Assembly (NCBI RefSeq): GCF_001293465.1
Contig: NZ_JSYZ01000004.1
Location: 287,139 to 351,138 of the forward strand
DNA: 64,000 nucleotides
Source of the DNA: Pseudomonas asplenii
Lineage (GTDB): Bacteria; Pseudomonadota; Gammaproteobacteria; Pseudomonadales; Pseudomonadaceae
Direction of reading: 5' to 3'
Shown: positions 10,501-19,400 of the stretch, one piece after another
Layout of the letters: each line of letters starts with the position of its first letter
Numbering within the stretch: the first letter of the stretch is position 1
Program-made: the position numbers and the translations under genes
The notes under the pieces: generated by a model
The model's database searches: none
What the model was told of the DNA's origin: nothing
Seen by the model: the letters and a program-made list of their open reading frames with translations, nothing else

Positions 10501-12566
10501 CCATCCGCCCCGGTTACCAACCGCCCATGCGCCTGGCCGATGGCCGGCTCGGCTATCCGCTCAGTGGCAGCGGTGCCGGCGGACGGTCCCTGGGCTCACG
10601 CTCGGCGGCCTTCACCGAACTGGCCGAGCGCCTGTACCCGGATCACGCCTGGCAGGAAGTGCAAAGGTTTCTCGGCCTGCAGGGCCTGAACGAAGGCGCG
10701 GCCGTGCGCCGTCTCGAAGCGTTGGAGGCCGAATACAACACCCTCTGCGCCGAACTCGATGCCTGGTCGACGGCCGCCCCGGGGTCCATCGCCAACCAGC
10801 AGTTGCGCAGCCAATTGGCGGACAGTCTCATACGCTGCTGGCGCCGCGCCCCTTCCACCAGTTCCACCCTGGGCGGTGTCCAGTTCAACTTCCTCACCAT
10901 GGGCGACCTGACGCCCCTGCCCACGCTCTCGGCGGACTTCAGCCATGTCAGCGAACTGACCCTGCTGCATGGTTTCCCGAATGCCCCGAGCAACATCGAC
11001 GGGTTTCTCGCGCGCTTCCCCAGGCTCCAGCAACTGAGCATTCGCGGCGGCATCCTCCAGGAACTGCCTGCGCGCCTGGAGTCGATGACGCAACTGACCC
11101 ACCTGGACCTGAGCAGCAACCGCATCGTCCTCACCCCACAGGACGCCAGCCGACTCGCCGCCCTGACCCGCCTGAGAAGCCTGAACCTGGGCCGCAACCC
11201 GGCACTGGGACGCACACCGGACTTCAGCGCGATGACCGAACTGGTCTACCTCTACCTCAACGACTGCGGGCTCGCGACCTGGCCCAGCGGTTTTGAACGA
11301 CTGCACGGGCTGAACCTGCTGAACCTGCGCTCCAACCGCCTGACCCATGTGCCGTCGGCGCTGCTGCGCACCAGCCAGGAAGGACAGCGGATCGCCAGGG
11401 CCCTCGACCTGTTCAACAACCCCATCGACAACCTCGATGACGTCGTCGAGTACTACGAAGAGACCGATATCGACTTCAACCTGGAGCTGCCGATCGACTC
11501 GGAGGACGATGACCTGTCACTCGACGATGAGCCCATCCACAACCCGCACCTGCCCCGCGGCCCGGTGTCCCGGGATGGGGAGGCCTGGCTGCAGGGGCTG
11601 GCGCCCCAGGAGCAGGAAGCCTTTCACAATGACTGGCTGCTGTTGGCCAATGAAGAGCCGGCGGAGCAGTCCGAGGCGTTCTTCCGGGTGATCCAGGACC
11701 TGCAAAAGTCCGCCGACTATCTGGACACCCGCCTGCGCCCGCGGGTGCTGGACAAGGTCCGCCGCATGGTCCGCGCCATGGTCGCCGACACCGCGCTGCG
11801 CGAGAAGCTGCTGCTCAAGGCCAACGCCCCGGATACCCATGCCTGCGAAGACGGCATCACCGTGGTGTTCAGCGACATGGGCCTGGATGTGCTGGAACAC
11901 GAGGCCTATGCCCAGCCCACCCCGCAGCAGATCGAAGCCAGCCTGCTGGAACTGGCCCGGGGCAAATCCCGCCTGAACCGGGTCAACCAGCAGGCGCGGG
12001 CGGAGATCAATCGGCGCAAGGCCGAGGGGCGCAACCCGGATGAGGCGGAAGTCTACCTGGCCTACCGCACCGGCCTGGTCGAACGACTGAACCTGCCCTG
12101 GCAGGCCTCGACCATGCAATACGGCGAGATCGCCAACATCGACCAGGACCAGCTGGACCGGGCCTACGCCAGCATCCTCGACCTCGAACGACAGCCCCTG
12201 GATCGGGTCAGGGAAGCCTTGCGGCAAGGGTTCTGGCGGGACTACCTGGACATCCAGTACCTGCAGGAACTGGATGCGAAAAGGGCCCTGCGCGACAACA
12301 AGGGCGGTGCCCTGGATGACCTGCACGGCGCGCAACAGCGCTGGTTCGCCAGCGCCGGCCTGCCCGCGGCGGAAAAGGCCCGGCTGAAGTCGGCCATACA
12401 GGCCGCGGCCCGTATCCTCGGCATGTCGGACCAGGCGGTGTTCGCCCGCAGCATGACCGACGCCGAGTACCAGACCCTCTACGAGGCAATCGCCCGCGAG
12501 TACGAAGACGAACTGGAGCGCCTCACCCAGCAGGCCCTGCAGGAACTCGAGCCGAGGGTCGCCTGA
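7584..12566 (+). CDS. Dermonecrotic-toxin-type effector with LRR and NEL E3 ubiquitin ligase domain
   Basis: The 1660-residue product has a DUF6543 (PF20178, dermonecrotic toxin N-terminal) body with the family's hydrophobic segment (LLFLVPGLGEAMLAV) near residue 415. Leucine-rich repeats occupy about 1120-1265 (LTHLDLSSNRI, LRSLNLGRNPAL, LNLLNLRSNRL). The C-terminal 350 residues form a NEL domain. The catalytic cysteine is C1421 in the CED motif (C1421-E-D1423), the CxD signature of IpaH/SspH/SlrP ligases. NEL enzymes transfer ubiquitin from host E2 proteins, so the target is eukaryotic; the LRR probably selects the substrate or inhibits the ligase. No signal peptide and no type III machinery are visible. 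It heads a two-gene unit with the gene at 12568, whose start lies 2 bases after this stop. Confidence 0.88.
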   Translation: MPNSPQDPLPATAAPRSARNRRLIIDQLPTWLSGASLERRQAFAACLKRSQASKAALAKHLDGFKSVREFAAPLLARALLKHYGPGLDVHQDRLKHVHILAAATLGSPRQEQIVNQSLLQAALQNFESSETGHFGFDRGSAILRTSSLPLKHAITPPDFASLARQLDLGGQYQKHIEGFLLSAEPGQRAGYRQLFERQQRDELALQTEIARLQGQLDEAAYQMLQSLLDPDRTPSWDQRPISCNTLTLLDFANPSGSYGALLKGVLLIERQAPSGSSEAPCVLYLAGEPKGAVRQYASRQAVHDDLRERLRDSHYQTFFRRYVHVRSQPAFFQALAECLAPLDRLTGQRKPATNADLQLQLGSLGDDPLDEFCVLQTVKRLDDARVTAVPTDDEDRKTRNARLKSLLNWTENLLFLVPGLGEAMLAVAGGQLLVQLFNGIEQWRHHEQEQAVLGFLGVVLNLELLGLATAMHVDFDGADFIEGLHPISPEPGKQALWKADLAPYEQTLPELGRAHPDATGLTHHQGAAYLKLEGRHYRVGPDNGRHRFRLRHPNRAEAYAPLLRHNGKGAWQLEFERPEQWQQPQLFARLDPQAASLDSESANRVLQASGIDERLLRRMHMDRQAPPALLQDSLTRFRLDQDLSQLIRRLSSGAAADGSLNELHMELQLLTSEPVWPRTKVLRLLNRQRAQIQEYPAGQPPEVSRIDLQWPGLDANRLLSHVLENLTEGEIRTLLDEEFGAGPFSLQTRTANLRRKLASQASVQRQALFTSHYRYRTQSELPAAAVIQRDFPGLSSPIAEELASNARPLELQQLLNARRVPLRLAEEARHYLRNQRLTRAVEGLYLASRPNPDSDRLILRLLQRLPGWPRQVRLEIRERTVNGALLDSIGDESASIRKILVRNGGGYDTYDAQGQELHAADDLYASVLHALPDAERQALGFPGTHEAEGLRQRLLQQPLPPRRELEKLPGLPPIRPGYQPPMRLADGRLGYPLSGSGAGGRSLGSRSAAFTELAERLYPDHAWQEVQRFLGLQGLNEGAAVRRLEALEAEYNTLCAELDAWSTAAPGSIANQQLRSQLADSLIRCWRRAPSTSSTLGGVQFNFLTMGDLTPLPTLSADFSHVSELTLLHGFPNAPSNIDGFLARFPRLQQLSIRGGILQELPARLESMTQLTHLDLSSNRIVLTPQDASRLAALTRLRSLNLGRNPALGRTPDFSAMTELVYLYLNDCGLATWPSGFERLHGLNLLNLRSNRLTHVPSALLRTSQEGQRIARALDLFNNPIDNLDDVVEYYEETDIDFNLELPIDSEDDDLSLDDEPIHNPHLPRGPVSRDGEAWLQGLAPQEQEAFHNDWLLLANEEPAEQSEAFFRVIQDLQKSADYLDTRLRPRVLDKVRRMVRAMVADTALREKLLLKANAPDTHACEDGITVVFSDMGLDVLEHEAYAQPTPQQIEASLLELARGKSRLNRVNQQARAEINRRKAEGRNPDEAEVYLAYRTGLVERLNLPWQASTMQYGEIANIDQDQLDRAYASILDLERQPLDRVREALRQGFWRDYLDIQYLQELDAKRALRDNKGGALDDLHGAQQRWFASAGLPAAEKARLKSAIQAAARILGMSDQAVFARSMTDAEYQTLYEAIAREYEDELERLTQQALQELEPRVA

Positions 12567-12567
12567 C

Positions 12568-15500
12568 ATGCCGCGCACACCTCTGCCCCCCGTCCTCGAC
12601 CTGCCTCACGCGCGCTTCATCCTGAACCGCCTGCCACGCTGGTTGAAGGACACCCACGCCGAGCAGCGCGCCGAGCTGCGCGAAGCCCTGGCGACCGCGC
12701 ACCGGTCCGCCGCCAGGGCCAGCAGCCTCCTCGCCCCCCTCAAAAGCCTGGACAGCTTTGCCGAGCCCATCCTCGAACTGGAGCTCAAGGCCAGTCATCC
12801 GCAATTGCGCGACATGCAACGGGCCACCCTGGACAAGCGCTGGCAACGCGACACGTTCCTCTGGCAGGCCATCTACGACAGCAGCCCCGAGCACAGTCTG
12901 CTCGAGGCGGCCCTCTACAACTTCGAAGACTGGGAAACCCGCCGCAGTGCGTTTGGCAAGGGTTCGACCATTTACCTCACAGGCAAGGCCCAGGGCCTTC
13001 GGAGCGAGCTGCTGCCCGAGGAGTTCGCCCAACGTTGCCGACAACTCGACCTGGGCCACAAGTACCTGCAACACCTCATCCAGGTGCTCGACGACACCAA
13101 CCCGGCGAACGAGCCGCTGGGCTCGGGGAGCAAGCATCAGGTATTCATCAGGCATCAGCGCAACTGCTTCCAGGCCGAACTGCAGATGGCCTACCTGAGT
13201 GGCAACCTCACCCAGGAAAGCCTCCAGGCGCTCAAGGTGTTCCTGTTGCACTACGACGCCACCTACGGCAGACGCCTGCGTTGCCACCGGGTCAAACTGC
13301 TGGGGCAGATCCTTCCCGGTCTCATCCACTTCGCGGCCGACCCTGACAATGACCAGGGGCGCTGCGCGGTCTATTTCGCCGGGCACCCCACCAACCCGGT
13401 CAGGGAGTACAGCTCCCTGAGGATGTTCCAGGTCGCGCTGATGGCGCAACTCAATTCGGCAAACCTGCGACAGCAGTTGGGCCAGCTCCTGCCGCTCGAT
13501 CACCAGGAGCCGCTGCTGCTGGCCAAGCTGAAAAAAGCCATGCAGAGTTCCAGCGCACCGGACACCCAGCTCGTCAGCCTGTCCGGCTGGATCGAAGAGG
13601 ATGTGTTCGAGGAAACCCACCGATTGCGGCTGCTGCACCTGATGAGCGACCTCGGCAGGCTGGCGCCGTCGGCCAAAGACGTCAACGCCGAGCGGCGTGA
13701 GCAACTGCTCGATGAGTTCAAGCTGGCCGGCCTGGACCTGCTGTCCAGCCTCAAGGACCGCATCCCCCGGTTCAAGCGAACGCTGGCGGCCCCACCGGAG
13801 ATGGTCGGTACGAACGCCATCTTTCAGGACCTCCACACCTGGGGCAAGGCCGAGCGGCTGGCGGCCGCCCTCCATCTGCTCAATATCGTCGAGGCCCAGG
13901 CGAGCGGCCAGGTGACGCAACCGATGCACACCGAGGGCCGCTCACTGCCCGAACTGATCCGCGTTCGCGCCAAGGGCGGGACGCGCCTCTGGAAGCCCGA
14001 CCCAAGCCACTACCGGGTAGCCCTGCGCCTGCCCGAAGGCCAATGGCAGACCAACGCCCTGGGGCTTCATGAAGTGGCGGGCAAGCACTATCTGCTGCTG
14101 GACGAATCGTATTACGAGGTCCGCTACGACGGACATCACGGCCACTGGCACATCCTCGGCCAGACCCAGCCGGAGATCTACTCGCCCCCGCTGCGGCACA
14201 ACGGCGTCGGTGCCTGGCGCACGATACACGAGGACGTCAGGCAATGGTCCGACGCCAGGCTGATCGCACGCCTGTCCCCGCTGGCAGCCCAGTTGCCGCG
14301 CCCACTGGCCGATGCCCTGCTGCCTCTGGGCAACACCAACCTGCACACCCTGCGACAACTTCACAAACACCACCGCCGCACCCCGCCGCTGCTGCTCGAC
14401 AGCCTCAAGCGCCTGTGGATCCTGAAGGAAATCGAGGGTTTCAACCTCGATCAACCCCGCGACAATGCCTGCTCCACACTCTGTTCGGCCATCCGCTCAT
14501 ACCTGGAGAAACTGCTGTCCGACGTGCCGGCCGGCACACAGTTGCGGTTCAGGGAGCAGAACTCGCGCAAGTTCATCCAGTACCCCAAGGGCTCGCGCTG
14601 GGTCGACGTCGATGAAGCGTACTGGCTGCCCGATCTGCTCGAGCACCTGTACCAGCAGTTGGATCACCCCAGCGCCACCACACAGCGGCATCTGCGTGAA
14701 GAACACCCCAAACTGCCCTTGAGCTTCCTGGAGGATCTGGATTTTACCCGGCAGGTTCTGGCACCGACCGAAACGGCGCTGCCGAACCTGAACAGGGAAA
14801 TCAACCGGGCCCTGGAGCAGGTGCAGGTATCACGGGCATTCGAGGGGCTGCATCCGGACTGGCCGCATGCCCAACACAGTGAACGCCTGGCCTTTTCCCT
14901 GCTGGAAACATTGGCGGGTTGGCCAGAGGATATGCGTCTTGAGTTCGTGGACGACGAAGCCAGGCCGTGCCAGCCTGCGTCGGGCATCGGAGCGATCACC
15001 AGCCTGAACCACCGGCGGCTGCTGAAAAAGGGCGCCTTTTACGAGATCCAGGACCGACAGGGCAGGACACTCTCGAGCACGGCCGACTTCTACAATGCCC
15101 TGTGGCAGGTGCTGCCGACCCCGGCCCAGAGGAAGGTGAGCCAACACCACCAGATCAGCCTGGAAGAGGACAGGAGTACCGCCGATCTGAAACAGGCCTT
15201 GTTCGGGCAGGCCGCCAGGCTGCGCGGCCAGGCTCCCGCGGTGCGCAACCTGCAGCACTTCCTGGCACCGCCCATCAGCGCCTCCGCCGCGCCCCTGCCG
15301 GTGCAGTTCGCCGTCCCCGGCCGCCTGGTGTCCGGCCTGCAATTGCGTGACGACGGGATCTACTGGAACCTCAACCGTCACCCGCTCGCCAACCATGACC
15401 ATCGGCACTACATTCTCGAACGTTATCGCTACTACCCGGTGACCTGGACGCCCGAGGGCTGGCGACTGCTGAACGCCAGCAACCCCTACGGTTTCTACCA

Positions 15501-16416
15501 GCCGCTGTTGCAGCGCAGAAGCAAAACCGACCCCAGGTGGACCCTTCATCATCCGGACCAGTTGCCGCGACTGCTGGCACAGCCCGACAGCCTGCCAGTA
15601 CCGGCGGACAACGACACCCGCGACGAACGCCTGCAAAAGAAGATGTTCACCCAGGCCCAACGCGTGCGCCTGCAAACCGCCAAATCCTACCATTCCTGTG
15701 CGAATTCGCCGTTGACCTATGACCGTGTCGACAACGCCCGCTACCCGCTGCGGGACCTGGAAGGCAGGCCCATGACCATCACCCGGCTGCATTATTCCAA
15801 CGCCGAGGATGCCCCCCAGACCCTGGCACGGGCGCAACAACTGCTTGCCTACCTCGGGCAGGGCGTGGAGGTGGCACGGCTTTACGAGAGCAAACTGCGC
15901 ATCCGGCGCTTCCAGCCGTGGCACATGCTGTCCGCCCACGAGCAGCATCTGGTTGGCCGCTTCCGCGTCGCAGCCCGCCGCGACCTGGCCAGTGGCGAGT
16001 TGCTCGGCGTCTACGGCGGCATGCTGATTCCGTTGCTGCTCTGCCACCATCGTCGCGACCCTTTTGCCACCTGGGTCGAGGTGGACCGCTCGCTGGAATT
16101 GATGCGCCTGCGCGACGGTCGGCTGCAGACGGCCCTGCCGTGCCTGACCGCAGACAACATCCTGTCGCGGATCAACACGATCTTCGAATACGAGGACGGC
16201 GTGCCCGTCAGGCAGGCCAGGAGCGGTTACAACGTCCAAGCCATGGCCTTTCCCGTCGACATCCGCACCCATGACGGCTGTATCGAGAAGGACCGCTACT
16301 TCATCACGGCGCTGTTCACCTCCCGGGTCGTCAAGGCCGACGAGGAACTGCGCCTGAACCACGGCTACAGTCACGAGCAGATCCAGACCCTGAAAAGTGC
16401 CGAGTCCACCCGCTGA
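12568..16416 (+). CDS. Dermonecrotic-toxin-type effector with C-terminal SET-like methyltransferase domain
   Basis: The 1282-residue product starts 2 bases after the upstream NEL gene, with GAGGG 9 bases before ATG. Residues 1 to about 1040 follow the DUF6543 toxin body plan but lack LRR and NEL. The last 150 residues show the ordered landmarks of a SET domain: FRVAARRDLASGELLGVYGG (1132-1151), then SRIN (1200-1203) where SET enzymes have RFINH, then ALFTSRVV..DEELRLNHGY (ending 1267) where they have ALFA.R.I..GEEL..DYGY. SET enzymes methylate lysines, commonly on histones. Two positions deviate: the HSC after N1203 is absent, and the usual catalytic Tyr position appears to be H1265. Activity is therefore uncertain, although the fold assignment looks good. 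Confidence 0.7.
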   Translation: MPRTPLPPVLDLPHARFILNRLPRWLKDTHAEQRAELREALATAHRSAARASSLLAPLKSLDSFAEPILELELKASHPQLRDMQRATLDKRWQRDTFLWQAIYDSSPEHSLLEAALYNFEDWETRRSAFGKGSTIYLTGKAQGLRSELLPEEFAQRCRQLDLGHKYLQHLIQVLDDTNPANEPLGSGSKHQVFIRHQRNCFQAELQMAYLSGNLTQESLQALKVFLLHYDATYGRRLRCHRVKLLGQILPGLIHFAADPDNDQGRCAVYFAGHPTNPVREYSSLRMFQVALMAQLNSANLRQQLGQLLPLDHQEPLLLAKLKKAMQSSSAPDTQLVSLSGWIEEDVFEETHRLRLLHLMSDLGRLAPSAKDVNAERREQLLDEFKLAGLDLLSSLKDRIPRFKRTLAAPPEMVGTNAIFQDLHTWGKAERLAAALHLLNIVEAQASGQVTQPMHTEGRSLPELIRVRAKGGTRLWKPDPSHYRVALRLPEGQWQTNALGLHEVAGKHYLLLDESYYEVRYDGHHGHWHILGQTQPEIYSPPLRHNGVGAWRTIHEDVRQWSDARLIARLSPLAAQLPRPLADALLPLGNTNLHTLRQLHKHHRRTPPLLLDSLKRLWILKEIEGFNLDQPRDNACSTLCSAIRSYLEKLLSDVPAGTQLRFREQNSRKFIQYPKGSRWVDVDEAYWLPDLLEHLYQQLDHPSATTQRHLREEHPKLPLSFLEDLDFTRQVLAPTETALPNLNREINRALEQVQVSRAFEGLHPDWPHAQHSERLAFSLLETLAGWPEDMRLEFVDDEARPCQPASGIGAITSLNHRRLLKKGAFYEIQDRQGRTLSSTADFYNALWQVLPTPAQRKVSQHHQISLEEDRSTADLKQALFGQAARLRGQAPAVRNLQHFLAPPISASAAPLPVQFAVPGRLVSGLQLRDDGIYWNLNRHPLANHDHRHYILERYRYYPVTWTPEGWRLLNASNPYGFYQPLLQRRSKTDPRWTLHHPDQLPRLLAQPDSLPVPADNDTRDERLQKKMFTQAQRVRLQTAKSYHSCANSPLTYDRVDNARYPLRDLEGRPMTITRLHYSNAEDAPQTLARAQQLLAYLGQGVEVARLYESKLRIRRFQPWHMLSAHEQHLVGRFRVAARRDLASGELLGVYGGMLIPLLLCHHRRDPFATWVEVDRSLELMRLRDGRLQTALPCLTADNILSRINTIFEYEDGVPVRQARSGYNVQAMAFPVDIRTHDGCIEKDRYFITALFTSRVVKADEELRLNHGYSHEQIQTLKSAESTR

Positions 16417-16431
16417 CGAGCACTGCAATAG

Positions 16432-16490
16432 CTACCGCAACCCATGGAGGTACCGCGCCTACCCTGCCCCTTCGAACCACCAATCGGGGC
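16432..16490 (+). promoter_or_regulatory. Shared toxin upstream element C
   Basis: CTACC (16432-16436), then after 23 bases TACCCT (16460-16465), then an inverted repeat with outer arms GCCCC (16466-16470) and GGGGC (16486-16490) enclosing TTCGAACCA. ATG 16499 follows with no Shine-Dalgarno. This copy is almost identical to element D, matching the close similarity of the two downstream genes. Confidence 0.65.
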
Positions 16491-16498
16491 CACCCCAA

Positions 16499-19400
16499 AT
16501 GACCACCACTGCAAGCCTTACGAGCGGCGCCACCCCTGGTGCCGCCTCCCCTGCCACCCAGTTGAGCCGCCACCAGGCGTTCATCGCCAGCCGCCTGCCG
16601 GCGCCGCTCAAGCAACGGCATTCGGCCTGCCTCAAGCCGCTGCTCGACATCCCCCCCACCACCCCGGCCTGGTACAGCCAGGCCGACGCCAGCCTGCGTG
16701 GCGCCTTCGAGGCCAGCCAACTGGCGCGCTGCGCCAGCCAGCACCCGTTCGAAAGCCTGCTCGGCCAGATCACCCCGCTGGCAGCCTTCGCCGCGCCGCT
16801 GCTGCAACTGGCGATCCGGCAGACCTTCGGACTGGAACTGGATGTGCGCGACACCTATTTCGTGCGCCGCCTGCAAACGCCGCGTCCGGCCAGGCTGGGC
16901 GGGCTGCTCGACTTCTCCGCCGGCGACCCCAAGGTCAGTGGCTGGTACTGGGATGTCACGCTGCTGGAGGCGGCGCTGCATAACTTCACCGCCGACGAAG
17001 CGGCCAAGCCGCCCACCGAAGGCGACGAGTTCATCACCCGCGACCACAGCACCGAGCAGGTGCGGATCGCCGCCTACGACCGGGAGCGCGCACTGTCCCT
17101 GCGCCCCGAGCAGTTCGCCACGCTGTGCCGCCAGCTCGACCTGGGGCAACGCTACCAGGAACACCTGCACGCGGTACTCAACCCGGCCGATGCCACGCAA
17201 AAGGCCCAGGTCCGCCAGACCTGGACCACTCACCTGCACAACCAACTGGCCGAGGCGGTGCACCTGGCGCGAATGCAGGCGCACATCCCGGACGATGCCT
17301 ACCAGATGCTCACGCACTGGCTGGCCGACGGCACGGACCTGCGCCTGGGCGGCCACCCGGTGCAGCCCGCGCGCCTGCGGATGCTCGGCGTCGACCTCGA
17401 CGAAGTCCTGTTCCTGCGCCCCGACGCCGGCCCGTCACCGCGGCGCTGCCTGGTCTATCTGCCCAACGACGACCTGCATCCGCTGCGCCACTACGATTCC
17501 AGCACGGACTTCATGATCGACCTGCGCACGCGCCTGCACAGCGCCCGGTTCCGGCGTTTCTTCGCCCGGTTCATTGCGTTGCGTGAACAACCGGCGTTCT
17601 TCAGCGCGCTGAAAAAACGCCTGGACCCCGGCGATCGCCATGAGCTGTGGGACGACTACACCGTCGATCCCGAACGGCGCGTGGGGCTGGACCTGATCGA
17701 ACTGTACCTGCCGACGGACAGCCGACACTCGCTGCCGACCCTGCTCCGGGAGCAGTGCGAATCCAGGATCGAGCGCCTGCTCGGCGACGCCCGGGCCCTG
17801 GCGGTGCCCACCGACGACGAGGATCGCCAGGCACGTATCGCGCGTTTCCTCGGCTTCGCCGACGCGGCCATGGACCTGCTCAACCTGCTGGTGTTCATCC
17901 CCGGCGTCGGCCAGGTGATGCTGCTGGCCATGGGCACCCGCCTGCTGCATGAGGTCTACGCCGGCATCGAGGCCTGGGAGGCCGGGGAAACCCGCCAGGC
18001 CTGGGCCCAACTGCTCGGCGTGGCGATGAACCTGGCCTTCATCGGCAGCGCCGGCGTGGTACTGCCGCATCTGGACAGCTCGGCCTTCGTCGACGGGCTG
18101 ATCCCGGTCAGCCTGCGCCAGGGCATCACCCGGCTGTGGAAACCCGACCTCGGCCCCTATCGGCACCCGCTGCAACTGCCGGCCCGCTCCCAGCCGGATC
18201 GGCTGGGGTTGCACGAGTACCTGGACCATCAGTATCTGCCGCTGGACGACGGCTACTACCAGTTGCACGCCGACCCGCGCAGGGCCGGACGCTATCGTGC
18301 CCGCCATGGCCGCGCCGAGGAACTGCTGCACCCCTACGCCCCCGAATTCCACAGCAATGGCGCCGGCGCCTGGCGCCACGCTTTCGAACGCCCCCTGGGC
18401 TGGTCCGACGCCCGCCTGTTCCAGCGCCTCGGCCCCGAGGCCGCGCGCCTCGACGCCAGCGCCGCGCAGCGTGTCCTGCACATCAGCGGCGTCGACAACG
18501 ACGTGCTGCGCGCCCTGCATCACAACCACGGGCGAACCCCCGCGCTGCTCAGCGACAGCGTGACCCGCTTCGCCCTCGACCGCGAGCTGGCGCACCTGCT
18601 GCAACGCCTGGAGAACGGCGGCAATTCGGGCGGTACCCTCGACGAACTGCACATGGAGCTGCAACTGCTGACCAGCGACCCGGTCTGGCCGGCCACCCGG
18701 GTCCTGCGGCTGCTCGACGATGCCGGGCGCACGCTTCAGGAATACCCGGCGGGCATCGACGCCCAGGTACCGCGGATCGAGGTGAGCTGGCCGCAGCTGG
18801 AGGCCGATGACCTGCTCCGCCAGGTGCTGGACCCGCTCGACGACAGCGAAATCCGCCTGTTGCTGCGCGAGGAGTTCGGCCAGGGCAGCACCAGCCTGGC
18901 GGCCAGGGTCGCGGCCCTGCGCCGACGCCTGGCCGGGGCTGCGCTCAAGCGCCGCCAGGACCTGTTCGAATCCCACTACCGCCACCGCACGGCCGCCAGC
19001 CGTGGCGAACCGGGGGCCGCCCTGTTGCAGCGCGATTTCCCCGGCCTGCCGGACCGCCTGGCCGAGGAGCTGGCCCGCGCCGCCGACGGCAACGAAAGCA
19101 AACGCCTGGCCGCCGGCCGGGTACCGCTGCGCCTGGCCGAGGAGGCCCGCTACCTGTTGCGCAACGTGCGCCTGGCGCGCCTGTACGAGCCGCTGTATCT
19201 CGATTCGGTGAGCCAGGCCGAGGGGCATCGCCTGGTGCTGCAGATGCTCGGCAAGTTGCCGGGCTGGTCCAGCCAGGTCCGCCTGGAGGTACGGGACCGC
19301 TTCTTCGCCGGCCCCCTGCTCGACAGCCTCGGCCCCGAGACGGCGCCGATCCGCAAGGTACTGGTGAGAAACGGCGAACGCTACGAGGCCCATGACGATC

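Noticed and set aside
7584..16416. Immunity genes for the NEL and SET effectors
   Set aside because: No small open frame with its own start sits between or after these genes, and their predicted targets are eukaryotic.
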